A stretch of DNA of 39,571 nt, taken from the IMG/VR virus record IMGVR_UViG_3300031227_000006, positions 1 to 39,571 of that record; one strand, given 5' to 3'. Position numbers and translations under genes: made by a program. The notes under the pieces were generated by a model, which did no database searches, had not been told where the DNA came from, and was given only the letters and a program-made list of their open reading frames with translations. Positions 22,997 to 30,440 of this stretch are shown piece after piece; positions within the stretch are counted from its first letter, which is position 1; the number at the start of each line of letters is the position of its first letter. The DNA comes from a virus.

Positions 22997-23605
22997 TTAA
23001 TTCCGTCTTAGAAAAAACCACCAATCGTCTTTCGTCCATGCTGTTAATCGGACACAATCATACCATGATGCGAGGTGGTTTATTATTGCGTCCCTTGCGC
23101 TTTGTAGTATCGGTTCACCGAACCCGACGCCGTTTGGCCCCCCTCCAGGCCGGTCATGGAAGCCTATGGTCATCTGGTCTGCGTATGGTTGGCGCATTGT
23201 TATCAGTGTCAGCGCTTCCATTCCTTCGCAATTCATTTGCAGGCTTGCCATTTCGCCGGTTTGCTTAAGCACGTCGTCCATCGTTATCAGCTTTACGGTT
23301 GCGATAACCGGACGATGAAACCAGAACATCGACGCGCCGCCGTCGTGCCCGTGTAGCTCTGCCGTGCCGCGAAACGGAGCAACTGCGCCTTCAATTATTT
23401 CAAACCCGTCCGGGACGTTTGACGTCTGCGGATCGACACCGATAACCCGTTTGCCTATTCTTTTGAGTTCTTGCGAAGAACCCCAATTCAGACACCCGAC
23501 AACAACAGACGGCCCCGGATGGTCTTTTACACGCGGATGATATCGCCAGTAAGGTTTAGGCCCGGCAAGTTGGTCCATCAATTCAGGCTTTTGGATGACT
23601 ATCAT
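22997..23605 (-). CDS. FkbM-like SAM methyltransferase
   Basis: The protein has 202 residues. GPSVVVGCLNWGSSQELKRIG is the modified loop I, followed by KRVIGVDPQTSNVPDGFEII, VKLITMDDVLK and the FkbM hallmark QMNCEGMEAL in place of KxDxEGxE. FkbM-type enzymes O-methylate sugars or other hydroxyls. In this operon it could methylate phage glycans. Its C-terminus (YDCVRLTAWTKDDWWFFLRRN) is atypical. Confidence 0.68.
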   Translation of the reverse strand: MIVIQKPELMDQLAGPKPYWRYHPRVKDHPGPSVVVGCLNWGSSQELKRIGKRVIGVDPQTSNVPDGFEIIEGAVAPFRGTAELHGHDGGASMFWFHRPVIATVKLITMDDVLKQTGEMASLQMNCEGMEALTLITMRQPYADQMTIGFHDRPGGGPNGVGFGEPILQSARDAIINHLASWYDCVRLTAWTKDDWWFFLRRN

Positions 23606-23608
23606 AGT

Positions 23609-23806
23609 TTATTCCTCAATTTTCACGCAATACTGACATGCACGTTCGCCCTTGTGTTTCCAGATTATGCAGTCTTCTGATAAGTCTCTTAAGCATACCT
23701 TGCAGGGTGTCTCCATTGCTGTGGCATCAACCATCGTCCACACATGCCCTTCGTCAGTCGCCAACCCATCATAACCCGGTATCGGCTTAAGCTTAATCTT
23801 GCCCAT
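23609..23806 (-). CDS. Small zinc-knuckle protein (65 aa)
   Basis: KIKLKPIPGYDGLATDEGHV is followed by CKVCLRDLSEDCIIWKHKGERACQYC, two CxxC pairs able to bind one zinc. It lies between two enzyme genes of the operon with a 3-nt gap. Function unknown. The 23807-23860 gap shows only a few short direct repeats (TTGTTAATTGTTCA). Confidence 0.65.
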   Translation of the reverse strand: MGKIKLKPIPGYDGLATDEGHVWTMVDATAMETPCKVCLRDLSEDCIIWKHKGERACQYCVKIEE

Positions 23807-23860
23807 TCTTTACCCCTTCTCATTAAAATTCTTGCCTGTTCATTGATCATTGTTAATTGT

Positions 23861-24628
23861 TCACTGTCTATGCGGATTATGCACGGCCAGGCATGTTAGG
23901 CCGAAGCGTATATTTTTGTTTGCCAATGACAAAAACGTTTGCGGCGCCGCCAGTGGTGATATCCCGGTTTCGTAAACTGCTGCGGATAGTGTTGGTTGTT
24001 CTCTTGTCGGCCATTTGAAAAACTCGCTTATCCACGTCCAGGTCAAGCGCTCTGAATGTGTATGGCCGTGTTTGCGGGCGATGGCTCCGCAGATAAATAG
24101 TGGGGTGAACCGATGCATACCCGGTCTTGACATATAGTCCTTTTTTTGTTCCGGAGTCATTGGCTCACCCGTCCAAGTTGGATCGGGGTGCCGGGTTACG
24201 ACAAAACCCGCCCGATCCGCGAGATCGAATAGCACCCGAATTTCTGCAATAGTTCCTTTAATGTCCAGGTCCGCGTCGAGACACAGTGAAAAGGTAGCAT
24301 CCGGGAAGATTGCCGGCGTTGCGATTTTACATATACAGCTTTTGAGCCGGTTGTCGGAGAATCCAGCCCACACGGGAGGCACCCGAACACCGTAAACGCC
24401 AGTCGGTAATGCTGGACACTCGGCCAAGTTATGATAAATAATGCCAACCATGCGCCCTTCGGCGAATTCAAACCGAAGGCCGATATGGTTGTTAATGGTT
24501 TTAATCACGCGTTTGATTGCCGTGTCGTCATCGTAGAGACATTGCCAGGTGATAATCGGCTTGAACATGGTTGCCAACGTAACATCATCAGGAACGGGAA
24601 TCTCGTTAATCCAGCTAAAGTTTGTCAT
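23861..24628 (-). CDS. GT-A glycosyltransferase-like protein (DUF616/TOD1-like)
   Basis: The protein has 255 residues. ...LPTGVYGVRVPP, SDNRLKSCICKIATPAIFPDA, then FSLCLDADLDIKG (~114-125), a DxD-type metal/nucleotide-sugar site in a hydrophobic strand, and AGFVVTRHPDP. The LDADLDIKG + VTRHPDP arrangement resembles DUF616 (TOD1/MUCI70) glycosyltransferase-like proteins. Donor and acceptor unknown. Located between GT-like and methyltransferase genes. Confidence 0.62.
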   Translation of the reverse strand: MTNFSWINEIPVPDDVTLATMFKPIITWQCLYDDDTAIKRVIKTINNHIGLRFEFAEGRMVGIIYHNLAECPALPTGVYGVRVPPVWAGFSDNRLKSCICKIATPAIFPDATFSLCLDADLDIKGTIAEIRVLFDLADRAGFVVTRHPDPTWTGEPMTPEQKKDYMSRPGMHRFTPLFICGAIARKHGHTHSERLTWTWISEFFKWPTREQPTLSAAVYETGISPLAAPQTFLSLANKNIRFGLTCLAVHNPHRQ

Positions 24629-24640
24629 TATGTAACCTCA

Positions 24641-24844
24641 TTATCGTGGCTTCTTTTCTGATAACAACTCCCGATTAAACCAGGGATTCTTTATGTAAGC
24701 GGCAATAGCTTCTTGCAGTTCCGGATACAACTTCAAGGAAAGCCCTGACAACCAATCAATATAAGAACAAGGGACAGAATCAAGCTCTTTCCCTTTGTGC
24801 TTACCCCACGGCACCCGAACTTTGCCTGCTTCTTTGCCGTTCAT
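24641..24844 (-). CDS. DUF3820-like small protein (67 aa)
   Basis: KVRVPWGKHKGKELDSVPCSYIDWL matches the GKHKGxxLxxVPxxYLxWL pattern of DUF3820. Its ATG overlaps the previous stop by 4 nt. The family is widespread in phages and has no established function. Confidence 0.78.
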   Translation of the reverse strand: MNGKEAGKVRVPWGKHKGKELDSVPCSYIDWLSGLSLKLYPELQEAIAAYIKNPWFNRELLSEKKPR

Positions 24845-25095
24845 GGTTCCTCCGACGCGCCGGCATTGATTATTTGAACTGACTTTTGATTCTTGGCGTG
24901 TTCTACCAACTGCTCCAGCCTGAGCGCGCTTTGCTTACTCAAAGCAATAACGGCCAGTTCCAGCGTTTTCTCCCACGAAAAGCCCGATTGTGCGCTCCCC
25001 ATTAAGACGGAATAAAGAACAGGATTTGAGTGGGCCTTTCCCCAAATGGCTTCCTGTTGCCCGATTGGTTCTTGTTTTATGTTTTTATTATCCAC
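24841..25095 (-). CDS. Hypothetical helical protein (84 aa)
   Basis: MDNKNIKQEPIGQQEAIWGK then FSWEKTLELAVIALSKQSAL and RLEQLVEHAKNQ. Helical and soluble; no recognised family. Coupled to the next gene (ATGA). Confidence 0.65.
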   Translation of the reverse strand: MDNKNIKQEPIGQQEAIWGKAHSNPVLYSVLMGSAQSGFSWEKTLELAVIALSKQSALRLEQLVEHAKNQKSVQIINAGASEEP

Positions 25096-25098
25096 GCT

Positions 25099-26139
25099 TT
25101 ACCCCTTCCCGCTTTCTGTTATCTCCGGAATACCGATTACCGTATCAGGATCAAACAATATATCGTGTTCCCGGCGTCCGCAATTACCGATTCCCCTTCT
25201 CTCGTTTGCCATTGGCAAATCTATATTCCGTCTACAACAATCACCCGTGCGTCGGTCTTTTTCGCAGAGATGCGCCCATTCCGGATATGGCGGTAATACT
25301 CCGTTTGTCGCATGACAGAGCCTTGCGTAATACTGACGGTATTTGAGTTTAAAATCTGCCGCGATCAGTTCCTTGTCCTCGCCCCACTTGCGCCCGTTTA
25401 GAGCGAAATCTATTTTGAACAGGTCCGGGAACGGCTGCCGCGTTGTGCCGTCGTGGTTGATGTATGTTACCAGGTCCGGGTTCCATTGCGGGTAATAGTG
25501 GCTGTCAATAGCGCCCAGGTGTTGCGCTTGTATTTGCGGCTGTCTCAAGACGTATGCGCCGTATTGCTTCAGGAACAGCACCATGTCGGGCCGTGTGCCT
25601 GGCAGCAAGTGCGTATCGTGTTCGATAGCACCTCGGGTTGTCATCCAGAACGGTTCTGAGCCACTATCAGCAATACCAAATTCAAGCTTGTTATTACTTC
25701 TGCAAGTGAAATTTTTTGTTACTTTTGTTGTATGACACCAGTCATGCTGATGGGAGCAAAGCCACCTGATCGGCTCACCTGCATTATTTGCTATCTGCCC
25801 ATAACAATGGATAAGGGAAGGCACCGCTCCCGGCTGAAGAAGCATATCGCTTTCGACCTGTACAAGAATCTCCGCGTCTGTTTCTTGCAAAAAGTGCGTA
25901 AACATTGCCCTGCGCAGAAATCCGATATGTCCTTTAGGGACGGTGATTGCTTCATCAACCAGCCCTTCGGCGAGGTAATCGGCTATAATTTGTTTAGTGT
26001 ATGGATCGTCGGAAGCGTCGTCCATCACAACAACGCGCGCATCACCCTTGTTGAAATAACACACCGACCCCAAACACAACGCCAGCATTTCCGGCCGGTT
26101 CCAACTCAAGACATAAATAATTGTTTTCATCGGTTTCAT
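25099..26139 (-). CDS. GT2-like glycosyltransferase
   Basis: The protein has 346 residues. The N-terminus TIIYVLSWNRPEMLALCLGSV and RVVVMDDASDDP (GT-A nucleotide-binding strand), GHIGFLRRAMFTHFLQE, and LVQVESDMLLQPGAV (~93-105), where ESD stands in place of DxD, fit a GT2-type fold. The C-terminal ~150 residues contain several Cys/His (WAHLCEKDRRTGDCC, RRGIGNCGRREHD) and a PLxGTRPDM loop. The start with RBS GAGGGGAAACG is used. Sugar and acceptor unknown; part of the glycosylation operon. Confidence 0.78.
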   Translation of the reverse strand: MKPMKTIIYVLSWNRPEMLALCLGSVCYFNKGDARVVVMDDASDDPYTKQIIADYLAEGLVDEAITVPKGHIGFLRRAMFTHFLQETDAEILVQVESDMLLQPGAVPSLIHCYGQIANNAGEPIRWLCSHQHDWCHTTKVTKNFTCRSNNKLEFGIADSGSEPFWMTTRGAIEHDTHLLPGTRPDMVLFLKQYGAYVLRQPQIQAQHLGAIDSHYYPQWNPDLVTYINHDGTTRQPFPDLFKIDFALNGRKWGEDKELIAADFKLKYRQYYARLCHATNGVLPPYPEWAHLCEKDRRTGDCCRRNIDLPMANERRGIGNCGRREHDILFDPDTVIGIPEITESGKG

Positions 26140-26161
26140 CGTTTCCCCTCTATCTAAAATC

Positions 26162-26668
26162 CTAATTCATTTTCGGTTTCACTGGCCTACTGGCCGGAAA
26201 CTTCGGCTTTTTCTTTGTATAGACAATCGACATTTGCACCCACCCCCCGCCATCCAGAGCGCCATCGGATACGTTTTCAATCGGGATAACGGCTTTTAGG
26301 CTTATCTCGTCACACGGCTTATTCGATAACGCCATCACCTGCCATTGATCCGTCATAATTTTGGTAAGTCCGACTTGCTCGCTTACTTCGGTAACAATAT
26401 CCACGGCGCCTTTCATGCCAAGCGCAACGGGAACAAACGATCCGAGATTCGCAATGCTAACAGAGAAGTTATTCCAAAAGGTCGGCGGCGCTTTAATAGG
26501 AATCTCGGTTAAGTCCCTTCGGTTACCGGCGCGCCTCATAAAGAAACAAACGCCAACCCCTGTATTTACGGGCATGGTGGTGAACATAGTAGCCGACGTT
26601 TTCCCCGGCACCGTAACACAACCCGGCAACACACAACATAACAACCCGATAAGTAGAATGCTTTTCAT
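26162..26668 (-). CDS. Predicted lipoprotein (168 aa)
   Basis: ATG 26668 (RBS GAGGGTGAAAAG) gives MKSILLIGLLCCVLPGCVTVPG with a classic lipobox LPGC; the longer frame from 26728 starts inside a GCGAGTTGCGAGTTGC-type direct repeat and is unlikely. The mature part includes GVGVCFFMRRAGNRRD, GAVDIVTEVSEQVGLTKIM and WQVMALSNKPCDEISLK. Probably exported and membrane-anchored, suggesting action at the infected-cell surface (superinfection exclusion is one possibility). No family recognised. Confidence 0.72.
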   Translation of the reverse strand: MKSILLIGLLCCVLPGCVTVPGKTSATMFTTMPVNTGVGVCFFMRRAGNRRDLTEIPIKAPPTFWNNFSVSIANLGSFVPVALGMKGAVDIVTEVSEQVGLTKIMTDQWQVMALSNKPCDEISLKAVIPIENVSDGALDGGGWVQMSIVYTKKKPKFPASRPVKPKMN

Positions 26669-26729
26669 CTTTTCACCCTCAATAAATGTCGTTGCCTTTA
26701 CTCGCAACCAACAACTCGCAACTCGCAAC

Positions 26730-28358
26730 TCATATGTCTATATCAAACAACTCCTTGCACACATCCGTATCGCTTCGCACCTTCATTGCGTGGAATCTTG
26801 CGGCTTCTCGGTCTAATCCTTCGTCGTTATTCAGGACGTCTTCATGGTGTTTGCCCCACTGCCAATCTTTATATTTGCGCGCCCGTGGGAGCCAGTAAGA
26901 CTCGAACCGGGACGGCTCAAAGCATACTTTCATAACCCGAACGGAATTCATAAACTTCTCGAACCCGTCAACCTTAAACGGATGCGGCCCGCGCGATCTG
27001 AACCAGTGCGAAACCGTCATATCACCGTAGAAATAAATTGGTATCCCTAAAAAAGCCGCTTTCAATGCCATGCCTTCTTCGGAATATCCCCATATTTTGC
27101 AGCAATCGACAAACCCGCCCAGGCGTTGCCATATATCGCGCGGGAAGAAGTAGCTTGCGCCGAGCATACCGTTGATTTTTTTGATTCCCGTTGCCGGCCT
27201 GAAGGTTGCAAAGCCCATTCCGAGCGTTGCGTAATCGTTTTGGCCCGGATGTTTGGTGAAGTTGGCCCCGCAGTGCGGCGCGCTATCGTTGGACTTGCGG
27301 CCTGTAAGCTCGAGGTGCGCGCATTTACCGACCATGATCGCGTTATAATCCTTGGCGGCTTGTGCTATGTCCTGAAGCCCGCCAGGTATCATAACACCCT
27401 CTTGTGTCTGTATCTTGCAGTGAGCGTCAAGAATGCCGATAACGTCGCCAGAAGCGGCCGCCCCTCCGATGTTCCGGGATGGGTCAACCCCGAGGGGTTT
27501 GGGGTTGCGGATCATGCGGAAGGGACAGCCGCCCGGCTGAACAGTTGGTAGTTTTGCGTTTGCGTTGCTTGCGTCGTCAACAAGGATGATCTCCGGTGGT
27601 TCAAACCCTTTTGAGGTATCATCAATGCTTTTAACGGTTTCGGTAAGCAGATAATTTCCGTCGTGGTCCTTTTGGCATTCGTTCCGTGCCGGCATAACGA
27701 TAGACAGTGCCGGTCTTGGCTTCTTGCCCGCCCACCAAAGCTCTGTTTCAGATAATCTGTGCGCGTGGAAATATTCAATTTCCGGATTAACTGGCGAAAA
27801 GTTCTCGCATTCGGCGGTTATAATCTTTTTGCTTTCGGGCCTATGCCAGTGATTCTTGAGCCCGAAAAGCTTTATTGACTCGCCCCACGCCGGCTCAATG
27901 CCTATTTGCTCCAGCCGTGCGTCTTGCGGTCGTGGCCAGGTCTTGTCCATGAAGTCGGGCTTGACGCAATACACTTGCGTATTGACCCGATCCGGGAAAT
28001 GATGTTCTGTGGCCATCAGATCGACCATTTCACGCGTTGCAATATCGACGGACTTTGTTGCCCAGGCTTGCCCTGGATGGAACGTATCGCCGGCGATTTT
28101 AACGATCCAATCAACGCCCATTTCTTTTGCAACCCTAAGCGCAGCCATACCGATTGCGGATTCTCCCTGCTGTTTTCCAAGTTCGCCAAGACCCACAACC
28201 GGTATGCCCACGTCAGATAGGAGATTTGCATTCCCGGTAACAAAAAGGACTGGATACACACTGCCCGCGCGTTTCACCGACTCCAGGCATGCTTTAAGAA
28301 TCAAACGTTTTTCCGTCGTTCCATCCGAATAAAAGCCAATCGCTAATAATACCTTCAA
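26730..28358 (-). CDS. Two-domain glycosyltransferase; C-terminal GT27 (polypeptide GalNAc-transferase)-like domain
   Basis: The protein has 542 residues from TTG 28358 with a strong GGAGGGGG site. Residues ~1-215 are a first GT-A-like domain (VDWIVKIAGDTFHPG). Residues ~216-470 resemble polypeptide GalNAc-transferases: ALSIVMPARNE, EIILVDDAS (256-264), GVDPSRNIGGAAASGDV, the DxH metal site ILDAHC (D311, H313), FFPRDIWQRLGGF (404-416), WGYSEEGMALKAA (423-435, like WGGENxE) and VSHWFRSRGPHPF (449-461, like VGHxFRxxHPYxF). The last ~70 residues do not resemble the usual ricin-type lectin domain. It could start O-glycans on the phage's Thr-rich proteins. A hairpin (28376-28395, 8-bp CUUUCUUU/AAAGAAAG) lies just before its RBS. 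Confidence 0.8.
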   Translation of the reverse strand: MKVLLAIGFYSDGTTEKRLILKACLESVKRAGSVYPVLFVTGNANLLSDVGIPVVGLGELGKQQGESAIGMAALRVAKEMGVDWIVKIAGDTFHPGQAWATKSVDIATREMVDLMATEHHFPDRVNTQVYCVKPDFMDKTWPRPQDARLEQIGIEPAWGESIKLFGLKNHWHRPESKKIITAECENFSPVNPEIEYFHAHRLSETELWWAGKKPRPALSIVMPARNECQKDHDGNYLLTETVKSIDDTSKGFEPPEIILVDDASNANAKLPTVQPGGCPFRMIRNPKPLGVDPSRNIGGAAASGDVIGILDAHCKIQTQEGVMIPGGLQDIAQAAKDYNAIMVGKCAHLELTGRKSNDSAPHCGANFTKHPGQNDYATLGMGFATFRPATGIKKINGMLGASYFFPRDIWQRLGGFVDCCKIWGYSEEGMALKAAFLGIPIYFYGDMTVSHWFRSRGPHPFKVDGFEKFMNSVRVMKVCFEPSRFESYWLPRARKYKDWQWGKHHEDVLNNDEGLDREAARFHAMKVRSDTDVCKELFDIDI

Positions 28359-28424
28359 ACTATTTCCCCCTCCGACTTTCTTTAGAAAAAGAAAGCCTCA
28401 CCAAAGAAACCAATCTTTTAAAGT

Positions 28425-28565
28425 TTAATATAATTTCGCTTTCCTCGCCAATACTTCCATCAGTTTTACTTTTTGGTCATCTGTCAACTTCTCAAAACCA
28501 CGAGTAACAACTCTATGCTTTCGCCTAATCTCTTCTACTCTCTTACGCTTATCAACAGCATTCAC
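28425..28565 (-). CDS. Small basic protein, GTG start (46 aa)
   Basis: GTG 28565 is preceded by AGAGGGGGAATCACCTT and overlaps the radical SAM gene end. MNAVDKRKRVEEIRRKHRVV and LTDDQKVKLMEVLARKAKLY form two basic helices. No family recognised; might bind nucleic acid or the preceding enzyme. Confidence 0.55.
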   Translation of the reverse strand: MNAVDKRKRVEEIRRKHRVVTRGFEKLTDDQKVKLMEVLARKAKLY

Positions 28566-29958
28566 AAGGTGATTCCCCCTCTTCTTTGCCTAACAGCTTT
28601 TCAGCCGATAGTATCGAATACGCCCGCATTGCCTGTTGCCAAAAATGCGGCATGAGTTCACATGCAAAGGTATTCGGCATAAAATGCTTCTCGTCTTGAA
28701 TCATTGTTTCCCATGTGCAAAATGAATGACAGCCGAGAACAGCCGGACACATCGAGCACTCTTCGCGGAATTGATACCGCAAGTCAAAATTACGAATACG
28801 GTTTACCAATTCCAGCGACGTATACCCTTCTTGTATGGTTCCGAGGCGATATTCTGTATTACTTCGCGGGTTGCAGAATCGGTGACAGGGCCATAAATTG
28901 CCGCTTGTGTCAACCGCGATCCTGTTTACGCCCGCACTGCAAAGAGACCGCCGGCGCACACCTGCCTTAAGCCTTTGGACCATGTTGCGTATATGGTAAA
29001 GCCCGTAGGCCTTGCCCTCTCGCGCGCGCTTAATATACCAGTCTGTCGCTATTGTAATCTGTTCGCGGTATATCTGGAACTGTTCTTTTGTCCATTTCAC
29101 ACCGCCTGCGGGTATTGAATTAACCGTATGAAACCCGATTTCGTCACACAGAAACCGGATTGAATCCGCGAGAAGATGCACCGTTGCCGGCGTTACCGTC
29201 ATTCTGCATGATGATGGACGTTTGGCGAGCATCATTTTTACGTTATCGAATACGCTTTCGTCGGTGCCGCGGGCTATTCGTTGCGCTTCCGGGTTCCCGT
29301 CGATTGATGGCGATATCTTTACTTTATGCTCAAACAACCAGTCCAGCTTTTCGGCGGTTAGAAGCGTCATATTTGTAACAATGGTGAACCCGAAATCATT
29401 CTCCGGATATTTGCCAGAGGTCCATTCAACCGTTTCTTTTAACGATTCCCATTCGAGAAGTGGTTCGCCGCCGTAAATGTTTATACGTCTTAGAGTTACG
29501 GGCTCTGTAATCATAACCTTTTTGCCGTCTTTTTTTACAATCCGGTTCCGTTTCGCACCCGTGGATTGCTTCATAAACCAATGAATCGTATTCTTCGTGC
29601 GGGACATATCCGGCCCGGCGCCCGCACCGTCAGCGGCATAGCAAGCCTTGCATTTCAGGTTGCATTTGTCCGAAAGGTTCATATCGAGCACAAGCGGTTT
29701 TGGTATGCGCATATTCCCAACAGGGCAAGAGCCTTCGCGGATGCGTTCGACAATGTTTTTGTTATCTATTTTACAAATTCCGGAAGGTCCGCAGGTTTTG
29801 CATTTTGATTCGGGATCGTCAATGCGATTATCGCAGAAAAAGCAAGCTGTGGTATACAACCGCATTTCTGCTTTAGTCGGTAGGTTCTCTCTAATCGCGC
29901 CTATTGTATCCGATAAGGCTTTTGCATTATCTTCTGATAAGCTCATTAATAAGTCCAT
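28552..29958 (-). CDS. Radical SAM/SPASM protein
   Basis: About 468 residues from ATG 29958 (29946 is equally possible). An N-terminal Cys cluster (CFFCDNR...CKTCGPSGIC, ~39-62) precedes the radical SAM motif CNLKCKAC (~99-106, CxxxCxxC), GGEPLLEWESL, and a C-terminal SPASM domain: CSAGVNRIAVDTSGNLWPCHRFCNP and CSMCPAVLGCHSFC...CELMPHF. The tail ends ESPCECC. SPASM proteins of the anSME/peptide-maturase type modify proteins using 5'-deoxyadenosyl radicals and auxiliary Fe-S clusters. It is directly downstream of a Cys-containing partner gene, overlapping it. The substrate is not identified. Confidence 0.88.
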   Translation of the reverse strand: MDLLMSLSEDNAKALSDTIGAIRENLPTKAEMRLYTTACFFCDNRIDDPESKCKTCGPSGICKIDNKNIVERIREGSCPVGNMRIPKPLVLDMNLSDKCNLKCKACYAADGAGAGPDMSRTKNTIHWFMKQSTGAKRNRIVKKDGKKVMITEPVTLRRINIYGGEPLLEWESLKETVEWTSGKYPENDFGFTIVTNMTLLTAEKLDWLFEHKVKISPSIDGNPEAQRIARGTDESVFDNVKMMLAKRPSSCRMTVTPATVHLLADSIRFLCDEIGFHTVNSIPAGGVKWTKEQFQIYREQITIATDWYIKRAREGKAYGLYHIRNMVQRLKAGVRRRSLCSAGVNRIAVDTSGNLWPCHRFCNPRSNTEYRLGTIQEGYTSLELVNRIRNFDLRYQFREECSMCPAVLGCHSFCTWETMIQDEKHFMPNTFACELMPHFWQQAMRAYSILSAEKLLGKEEGESPCECC

Positions 29959-30385
29959 CCTTTTCGCCTTGCGGCAGCCCTGACGCCTCCAGCACGTCAC
30001 CAAATAAAGCCGCCACTACCCCTTTTTCGTGTCCGCCGTTCTCTTCCGTAATCGAAGTCCATCTAAAGAAAGCATCTTTAAGTAACCTTTTGACTTCCTT
30101 CTTTGGTAAGCCTAATGCTATCAGCTTTTGCATAATATTTTTGACATTTGCCGGGTTTGCGGTCTGGTATCGCGGGCATTCGCCTGCGGTAAACCTTGAC
30201 CTTAATGCCGTAATCAATAGCGTTTTAAGCCCTTCCGAGTCTTCAACGGGCAAAAAATTGAACCCGTCCGCTTTGCATTGATCGCACGTTGCAACACCTA
30301 CGGACACATTAAACCCGGCAGATACGCTCAAATGGCCACACTTTACCGTTGTTTCTGACATCTTATTTTCATATTGACATTTCAT
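29927..30385 (-). CDS. Cys-containing protein preceding the radical SAM gene (152 aa)
   Basis: First gene after promoter P30.4. ATG 30385 leaves a leader of only ~13 nt; ATG 30361 is an alternative. The N-terminal ~45 residues have KCGHLSVSAGFNVSVG and ATCDQCKADG (possible metal site), and the C-terminal half is helical (IMQKLIALGLPKKEVKRLL, DAFFRWTSITEENGGHEKGV). The overlap with the radical SAM gene suggests partnership, as a substrate carrier, recognition element or substrate. No known peptide precursor pattern is clear. Confidence 0.6.
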   Translation of the reverse strand: MKCQYENKMSETTVKCGHLSVSAGFNVSVGVATCDQCKADGFNFLPVEDSEGLKTLLITALRSRFTAGECPRYQTANPANVKNIMQKLIALGLPKKEVKRLLKDAFFRWTSITEENGGHEKGVVAALFGDVLEASGLPQGEKDGLINELIRR

Positions 30386-30404
30386 ATTTCATCCATCCGA
30401 GTAA

Positions 30405-30432
30405 AGTATACACCATATACCGAGGTTGTCAA
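30405..30432 (-). promoter_or_regulatory. Promoter P30.4 of the glycosylation operon
   Basis: -35 TTGACA (30432-30427), 16-bp spacer with GGTATATGGTG, -10 TATACT (30410-30405). It starts the ~10.4-kb operon that ends at T20.02. The 30386-30440 gap otherwise holds nothing; no terminator is seen between the late genes and this promoter. Confidence 0.8.
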
Positions 30433-30440
30433 ATAAAACT

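Noticed and set aside
26669-26728. N-terminal extension of the lipoprotein
   Set aside because: It is encoded by short direct repeats, lacks an RBS and would bury the lipobox signal.
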